DNA of 51,986 nt from Paludibacteraceae bacterium (lineage in GTDB: Bacteria > Bacteroidota > Bacteroidia > Bacteroidales > Paludibacteraceae): NCBI GenBank assembly GCA_017503075.1, contig JAFVTU010000022.1, positions 1 through 51,986 of the forward strand, written 5' to 3'. The notes under the pieces are model-generated. The model ran no database searches, had not been told where the DNA came from, and worked only from the letters and a program-made list of their open reading frames with translations. Made by a program: the position numbers and the translations under genes. This document shows positions 47,401 through 51,986 of the stretch, in pieces; position 1 is the first letter of the stretch, and each line of letters begins with the position of its first letter.

Positions 47401-50400
47401 CAAGTGGTGTTCCCTATCCAATCGCAAGAAAGTTACGATGAAATCCGTGTGTCAATCTATAACTTCGCTACCACCAACCAGGGTAACGACTTCATGGTGG
47501 ATGACATCTGTTTGTATGTGTCCCGACTACCTATCGCTGCATACCAAGGCGAGATGGCGTGCCGAACGGTGGAAGGAGGTGAAGCTAGTGCGGCGGCTGT
47601 ATTGCGTATTGATTATAGCAATATCAATGCGGGCGATGATGGATATATGTACTATCAAATCTACAACGAGTCATGGGATGCAAATAACGATCAAATAGCA
47701 GATGGTGCTCCTGTTCGTCTCACAGAAGAGGCTGCCTATTACCACGAATCGCATACGTCTTCAGGAACCCCAGACCATGATCATGATAATCAGGAACTAA
47801 ATGATTTCGGTTCGGTACATATTCCAGCGGTGAACTTCGATCCAAAACATTACAACGACAGTCTGTTCGAATTAGACAATAATAGGACAGATACGCTTCG
47901 TCTCTACACGTCTGTATCTGCGTTCTTGGATGATTTGGTGTTGAATAACGAGAAGCATGGTAAGGCATATATTAAGACCGATAATAGTGGTGTGACGAAA
48001 TGGCTCCTCTATGTGGCGCATATTATTCTCAATACCGACGATGTAAATGAGGCTTGTTCTAAACTCTTTGATGAACATGATTATGTGATGCGCATGGCAT
48101 ATACCCCTGAGGAGTTAGACGAAGCTAACTGTAACCTCACCACGCCATTGCACGCCACCCAACAGACCGTCTTCCGACTCCGCAACTCCAATCAGGAGAC
48201 TATCCTGCACTCTAGTTCCGATGGAGAAAAACAGACTGCGCATGGTGGGGTGGAGAAGGATGTTCATTCCTATTCAGAAGGAAACTGCCCGAATGACCTC
48301 TATTCTCTTACTGCTACTGTGGTTAATCATTTGGCTATCAACGGAGTGGGTACTACTACTGAATATGTGTCAGCACCTATCTTCTCGGATTGGTTAATTG
48401 GCGATCCTATTGGTGATATACTATCCCAAAAAGCACCAGTTAAAGGAGACATGACCGATGAGCAATATCAGGCGGTATTGAATGAGTACAACCAAAAGGT
48501 ACAAGAATCTATAGCGGGATTCAAAAAGATGTATGGCTATACCCACGACGAAGTGACCACAGCCATCATGTACGATATGCGACGCTTTGTGACGGACGAC
48601 CCGAATAGTCCTGAATATAACCCTAACCACCGAGCAAAGAGCTTTGAAGAATTGCAATATGATAAGTTCTTATCGTTTGAAAATTACACCATCATCAAGC
48701 ACCTTTGCGACAGCGGTTGGTTGCAACTCTATGATACCACCGCACACTTCTACCTGGGTTCACGCCTAGATAAAGACGACAATACTATTGGCGACACCGT
48801 GCGCTACTGGTGCTTCCCTATCGCAGAAACAGCAAAAACAATCTTGAAGGTAGATGACGTAGATACGGAAGTTACGCTCAAAGACTGCAACGAGCCACAC
48901 CGCGTGATGGTATCGGCTACAGGTAGCGAGTATTACTACAATATCGCACCTATCCCATTTGCCAACAAAACACCTCAGCAGAGTGTGCAACTGCCTACGC
49001 TGAAGGTGTTGGAGGGTAGTACAACCATCACCTTCCCTGTTACCGAATTGGGCGGTGCCAAGATAAGTGGACAATTAACTGAAGCAGAAAAAACAACCAT
49101 CACACTTGATTTGGCGAAAGCTACCTATATCAACCTCGAGACTGGCAAGATATATCAAACAACACCAGAATTAGTGGCTGGCAATGAATATACCATCCGC
49201 TTGACACTATTGGATGAACACACAGGAGTTTCGGCTCCAGATGGAGACGGCTGTCCCTATGGCTATGTTTTCCTCAATCTGCAAATTGTGCCTAAAAACC
49301 TGGTATGGTCGCCTTCAGGAAACTCTTTCAACGGCTGGGGCAAAGACGAGAACTGGAAAGGTTGGGTGGATAAAAATCACGACAATGTAATTAACGAGAC
49401 CAACGATCCTGCTACCAACGAACTCGTAGAAGGTTATGTACCTATGGAGGGCGCAGATGTGATTATTCCTAAATTGGATAACGCGCTGCTCTATCCATAC
49501 ATCGTACCAGAGCACGAGCATAGTCACTACCCAATGACGATCAATGCGGAGCCTCACCATTGCAACCAGATCTACTTTGCTCCTGGTGCAAAAATCCACA
49601 ACCAACATCTATTGCATTATGAAAAGGCCTTCGTGGATATGCAAATCACGGCTGGAAAATGGAATATGATGTCGGCACCGCTGAAAAAGATGGTTTCGGG
49701 AGATATGTTTATTCCGCATACTGGAAAATATAATGAGGCAGGTGCTCTGATAGCCGAGCCTAATCCATTCACGGTGAGTGGATTCCAGGGTCTTCGCCAT
49801 AGAGATGCTGCCTATTTGTTCTATCAGCATTTCTACAACCAAACGGTTTATAGTCACTACGAAGATGGTGGTACTACCTCTGCGGCTAGCATTGGTTTTG
49901 AGGAGTCCAACTCGCTCTCTCAACCTCTGCAAGCAGGTGGCGGATATAGCCTTTATGGCGTAGGTATGGTGGGCAAAGAGACGCTGACCATCCGTCTACC
50001 AAAACCAGATACGGAGTACTATTATTATACATCAACGGGCGTACAATCCACGAATAAGACAAGTGTAGATCGTGGAGAGAATAACGAGTCTTACCGATTG
50101 GCTTTTGATGCGCCTCATGATGCTGAGCACGCAGATCAGAAGATGGAGATTCTTCTCACCAATCATACTGCTACGGATCGCTTCCTGTTTGGTAACCCCA
50201 CCATGGCATATATCGACATGAAGCTCTTCCTAGAAACCAATAGCGCAGTGCTGAATCCTGTTTTCCATCGTATTGAAGGTAGTGTTTGGACTGCTTCTAC
50301 CGAACTATCTATGCACGAGGATCGCTACTTGGCACCTATGACGTCTGTCTTGCTGGAGACCCAACACAAGCAACCACTAAGGGAAATCTCCGTCACCCTT

Positions 50401-51225
50401 TCCGTGGATCATCTTACGCTCAATAATACGGTTGATTTCTTTGCTGAGGAGACTGAAAACGCCCCTCGTCGCCTTATTGCCTCATCGCCCGATAATCATA
50501 CATCTGAGCTGCTCACCATCTACGCCTTTACGCCTAAGGGTACGGCACGCACCGTGTTGGCTACCAACCCTGCTGCGAGCGACTATTTTGTGCAAGGCGA
50601 AGATGCGCTATTCGTATCATCGGGTATAGAGAATAACACCAGCGTTAAGTCGCCACTGAATATGTACACCGTGGCAGAGCAAGTGCCTATGATGGCAGAT
50701 GTGCGTCAGGGTATCAGCCAAATACCGCTGGCTATCCTAGCCGATACCAAGACGCGTGTCGACTACATGCAACTGGCGTTCTATTCTACACCTAACTGGA
50801 CACGCGAGTGCTATCTAGTGGATAGCCATACAGGGCAAAAGATTCGTATCATGAATGGTCTTATCATCTCCGTAGAGATGCCTCAAAACCACGAGCAACG
50901 CTATTTTATTGAAGGACCTGATGAGTACATTGGCAGCAACAACAATCAAGGTGGAGGAGTTACTACATCCACATTGCCAGTTATTGCGCCTGCAGATGAA
51001 ATTGCTTTAAATGCCTTTTCTATTAATGCAAACGAACTCGTTGTGACAGCTTCTTCGCTCATGCGTGAGGTCAAGATATATGATATGACAGGGCGATTGA
51101 TTGCAGATAAAGTCCTAGACCTCTTACATAACTCTACCACTTTGGCTGCTCCATCGGGCATTTGCATAGTAGAAGCCATCCTGCGTGATGGTACTTCGCT
51201 CCATACGCAAACGCTTGTTCGATAA
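44428..51225 (+). CDS. Giant T9SS-exported surface protein (2265 residues)
   Basis: The signal peptide is 1-20 (SLAGMQAQ). Residues ~21-165 look like a beta-trefoil or lectin-like opening (LHYYLEASGNGIL, YTLKDLSTGRYLGWKF). Very long Asn/Asp/Thr/Tyr-rich beta regions follow, with a carbohydrate-binding-like jelly-roll stretch near residues 880-1030 (FAIYVDGTMEPGLVASITANA, FMVDDICLYVS). Near residue 1625 a WGKDENWKGWVD segment opens a part with EGADVIIPKLDN, seen in other large Bacteroidales exported proteins. The last ~70 residues match a T9SS type A sorting domain (VKIYDMTGRLIADKV, final TQTLVR). No catalytic motif was recognised. Cell-surface adhesion or glycan binding is plausible. The gene is intact despite its size. 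Confidence 0.8.
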   Translation: MKRLVLIISAIFSLAGMQAQTYLEDGDVVSISFIANDLHYYLEASGNGILTKTYPTDNCLWELGITQNGQYTLKDLSTGRYLGWKFTDPSNSQMLLVNTDNPSAFSFENQNSVQDKYMHGYLYYSEYYAPWWNTIAMYIDGEWGGSGPYFTTHNWHNYELYIEKWEQKGAGSPTGHFNPSKIEFSYIGDQEGEAETDDDPRTVEFMIEATTESYYQCVNRPEEALLRRSTGNVDGNDIQIKNIYWQSTGDSKGKSSNLEVSKYVAHQDANRTLMTLSAVTQSEGKWQFTITPEDGNPMGLMDMLGSSKRWIDYADNVVVEFTYGNSSELQTAQMRVVRKSYHEEQLPALTFSINPVTYTFSKEEETKQFDVELIHQHGTVIYNVDNQAIKTVYTYDSVHVNLSDFDEKFTAEDGWEKTYRFYSNPADLSTHWLTVNDNEFQNEGNLYITAKANDTHLKRSDTLIVTLNKTKGDHQHAESFKIPLSQRGVEGGIKFLSKIGQGNTALGKNPHDNRDEQQVHTAERTIYYLPNQDIELRLPESGYSGYMRWYDYETNGDPYYNYARGNEYASTSWVRSPRAANGNAFSAINTPRSSESIGDEGVSYGLYAINKASRGGVLDEGNPSNPAPILKGWDYDPDKPATAHHIMACDVSAYTDYTIWTSQNGARIDSIMEPTLSYRQLFHLRPASEMADKLKNLGDDKYLEEYQYIAPAGKQILLSTEFRHSKVRSHESELCYFYWNGGDQPARVNGNVTWKKDGATHSPRYIAELDYLIVRSEVPDTVTYTLTVNDTGERIARFVVAFVDVEKYGPTNKTIITKQRITNEFEIRELIDFNDEGEIATLTDGSKHLNKHLDWQESTYGYVYPAGELATKFKRGADQGAFPFYGEYSLVNEVKKGWASAEQLGGKDNGFAIYVDGTMEPGLVASITANANICEGQTMYCSAWFCNPAPANWSGEGNPIFRCNIEGLLGGEWKNVATYFVGELLKGTGWQQVVFPIQSQESYDEIRVSIYNFATTNQGNDFMVDDICLYVSRLPIAAYQGEMACRTVEGGEASAAAVLRIDYSNINAGDDGYMYYQIYNESWDANNDQIADGAPVRLTEEAAYYHESHTSSGTPDHDHDNQELNDFGSVHIPAVNFDPKHYNDSLFELDNNRTDTLRLYTSVSAFLDDLVLNNEKHGKAYIKTDNSGVTKWLLYVAHIILNTDDVNEACSKLFDEHDYVMRMAYTPEELDEANCNLTTPLHATQQTVFRLRNSNQETILHSSSDGEKQTAHGGVEKDVHSYSEGNCPNDLYSLTATVVNHLAINGVGTTTEYVSAPIFSDWLIGDPIGDILSQKAPVKGDMTDEQYQAVLNEYNQKVQESIAGFKKMYGYTHDEVTTAIMYDMRRFVTDDPNSPEYNPNHRAKSFEELQYDKFLSFENYTIIKHLCDSGWLQLYDTTAHFYLGSRLDKDDNTIGDTVRYWCFPIAETAKTILKVDDVDTEVTLKDCNEPHRVMVSATGSEYYYNIAPIPFANKTPQQSVQLPTLKVLEGSTTITFPVTELGGAKISGQLTEAEKTTITLDLAKATYINLETGKIYQTTPELVAGNEYTIRLTLLDEHTGVSAPDGDGCPYGYVFLNLQIVPKNLVWSPSGNSFNGWGKDENWKGWVDKNHDNVINETNDPATNELVEGYVPMEGADVIIPKLDNALLYPYIVPEHEHSHYPMTINAEPHHCNQIYFAPGAKIHNQHLLHYEKAFVDMQITAGKWNMMSAPLKKMVSGDMFIPHTGKYNEAGALIAEPNPFTVSGFQGLRHRDAAYLFYQHFYNQTVYSHYEDGGTTSAASIGFEESNSLSQPLQAGGGYSLYGVGMVGKETLTIRLPKPDTEYYYYTSTGVQSTNKTSVDRGENNESYRLAFDAPHDAEHADQKMEILLTNHTATDRFLFGNPTMAYIDMKLFLETNSAVLNPVFHRIEGSVWTASTELSMHEDRYLAPMTSVLLETQHKQPLREISVTLSVDHLTLNNTVDFFAEETENAPRRLIASSPDNHTSELLTIYAFTPKGTARTVLATNPAASDYFVQGEDALFVSSGIENNTSVKSPLNMYTVAEQVPMMADVRQGISQIPLAILADTKTRVDYMQLAFYSTPNWTRECYLVDSHTGQKIRIMNGLIISVEMPQNHEQRYFIEGPDEYIGSNNNQGGGVTTSTLPVIAPADEIALNAFSINANELVVTASSLMREVKIYDMTGRLIADKVLDLLHNSTTLAAPSGICIVEAILRDGTSLHTQTLVR

Positions 51226-51247
51226 AAGCATATATTTGCAAATGAAT

Positions 51248-51290
51248 AACGCACTTCTATTGGGATAACCAACGGAAGTGCGTTTGTTCT
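51248..51290 (+). terminator. Terminator after the giant surface protein
   Basis: AACGCACTTC (51248-51257) pairs with GAAGTGCGTT (51275-51284), with an inner TTGG/CCAA. Ts follow loosely. It also separates the gene from the convergent tRNA-Pro. Confidence 0.8.
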
Positions 51291-51292
51291 TG

Positions 51293-51365
51293 TCGAGAAG
51301 ACGTGATTCGAACACGCGACCCCCACGTCCCGAACGTGGTGCGCTACCAACTGCGCTACTTCTCG
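51293..51365 (-). tRNA. tRNA-Pro (anticodon CGG)
   Basis: On the minus strand acceptor CGAGAAG pairs with CTTCTCG, the anticodon loop TTCGGGA lies on CCACG/CGTGG, and the T loop is TTCGAAT. CCA is not encoded. Confidence 0.95.
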
Positions 51366-51376
51366 CTATTTCGATG

Positions 51377-51408
51377 CAAAGGTACTACTTTTTTCTTATT
51401 CCACCAAA
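51377..51408 (-). promoter_or_regulatory. Promoter of tRNA-Pro
   Basis: On the minus strand, TTTG (51408-51405) and TACCTTTG (51384-51377) are 20 nt apart, about 12 nt before the tRNA. Confidence 0.8.
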
Positions 51409-51432
51409 TTTGCTTGCTTTTTAATTATCCTA

Positions 51433-51450
51433 ACGCGCGTGCGCGCGTAC
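51433..51450. repeat. Alternating CG/GT dinucleotide tract
   Basis: Eighteen bp of strictly alternating purine and pyrimidine (ACGCGCGTGCGCGCGTAC), with Z-DNA potential, lie between the divergent tRNA-Pro and rRNA promoters. Confidence 0.8.
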
Positions 51451-51558
51451 CTATATACATAATATGAAGCATAAACTACATCTTATAGCACTCAAATATG
51501 TTCTTTTGCAAACTTGATGTGGCAAAAAGTCTAAACAAAGAAAAAATATCTGAAAATA

Positions 51559-51590
51559 TTTGGTCGGTTCGCAAAAAAGCAGTACCTTTG
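51559..51590 (+). promoter_or_regulatory. rRNA operon promoter P1
   Basis: TTTG (51559-51562) and TACCTTTG (51583-51590) are 20 nt apart. Confidence 0.85.
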
Positions 51591-51714
51591 CAGCCGATTT
51601 GCGCCTGAGATTAGTGAATTTTAAATGTGGCAAAAATCGCACTAAAAATGTAATGCTGAAAATCAGCCACTTACAAAGAAAGTGATAAAATAATGCAAAA
51701 AAGTTGCTTAAAAA

Positions 51715-51746
51715 TTTGGTCTGTCCAAAAAAAAGCAGTACCTTTG
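51715..51746 (+). promoter_or_regulatory. rRNA operon promoter P2
   Basis: TTTG (51715-51718) and TACCTTTG (51739-51746) are 20 nt apart. The 28 bp across its core are identical to P1, 156 bp upstream. Confidence 0.85.
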
Positions 51747-51790
51747 CAGCCGATTTCGCGCTAAACGAAAAATGAGGCGTAAAATCACAG

Positions 51791-51802
51791 TGATCTTTGA
51801 GA
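51791..51802 (+). promoter_or_regulatory. boxA-like antitermination site in the rRNA leader
   Basis: TGATCTTTGAGA resembles the boxA consensus bound by NusB-NusE and lies between P2 and 16S. The rest of the ~200-nt leader shows no gene. Confidence 0.45.
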
Positions 51803-51952
51803 GATTGAAGCAATAATGTAGTACAAGAGAGTAGGAAACTACTCGATTGGGAAACTGAAAACGTGTAATACGAAATTTATATTATACGGTTCCCGTTAAT
51901 AAAGTACACAATAGATTTAAGGTTATTCTGAGCTAACAAACAAATTTATTTT

Positions 51953-51986
51953 ACAACGAAGAGTTTGATCCTGGCTCAGGATGAAC
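51953..51986 (+). rRNA. rrs: 16S ribosomal RNA, first 34 bases
   Basis: The GAGTTTGATCCTGGCTCAG sequence, continuing into GATGAAC, is the universal 16S 5' end. Mature start is placed 8 bases before GAGTTTGATC by comparison with E. coli. The gene continues beyond the window. Confidence 0.95.

Overview
This window looks like chromosomal DNA from a member of the Bacteroidales. Fifteen visible promoters share the Bacteroidetes form TTTG (or TTG) - 19/20 nt - TAnnTTTG. Several exported proteins end in type IX secretion (T9SS) sorting domains. Lipoproteins and outer-membrane barrels are frequent, and the order xerC-hpf-tRNAs-tuf-tRNA(Trp)-secE-nusG-rplKAJL-rpoBC is the usual one for this group. Low GC, weak Shine-Dalgarno sites and the start of a 16S rRNA gene at the right edge fit. 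Placement below order (for example Paludibacteraceae or a neighbouring uncultured family) is only a guess.

Layout. 1-3.2 kb: the end of a repeat-rich T9SS adhesin-like protein and an outer-membrane barrel protein. 3.2-4.5 kb: a DUF5063 protein overlapping an RNase D-like 3'-5' exonuclease. 4.5-9.2 kb (minus): two tandem GHL10-type glycosidase-like exported proteins. 9.2-11 kb: two adjacent deoxynucleoside kinases. 11-26 kb: the translation/transcription core from xerC to rpoC with five tRNA genes. 26-29 kb: an overlapping three-gene cell-envelope cluster (barrel, lipoprotein alpha/beta hydrolase, lipoprotein). 29-31.4 kb (minus): priA. 31.4-32.9 kb: a repeat-rich intergenic region, a possible 41-codon gene, and a lipoprotein whose last ~60 codons have the composition and sequence pattern of a diversity-generating retroelement (DGR) variable region. 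33-34.2 kb (minus): an AAA/DUF4143-type ATPase. 34.4-36.8 kb (minus): recJ-tdk. 36.9-39 kb (minus): an NfeD-like protein, floA and a nitrilase-family amidase. 39.2-42 kb: topA and an L,D-transpeptidase. 42.3-43.8 kb: a lipoprotein of unknown function with highly-expressed-type codon use. 44-51.2 kb: a small membrane protein translationally coupled to a 2265-residue T9SS protein. 51.3-52 kb: tRNA(Pro) on the minus strand, then a tandem-promoter rRNA leader and the first bases of 16S rRNA.

Most of the window is housekeeping. The best candidates for something unusual are: (1) the DGR-like lipoprotein at 31961-32818, with a GC-rich variable-looking end and a hairpin immediately after the stop, but no reverse transcriptase or template repeat in the window; (2) a ~120-residue module nested at different positions in the two GHL10 paralogs; and (3) short degenerate tandem repeats of an intergenic type that occur in frame inside priA, recJ, topA, the amidase gene and the end of xerC. 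No search was run, so homology statements rest on recognition of motifs.
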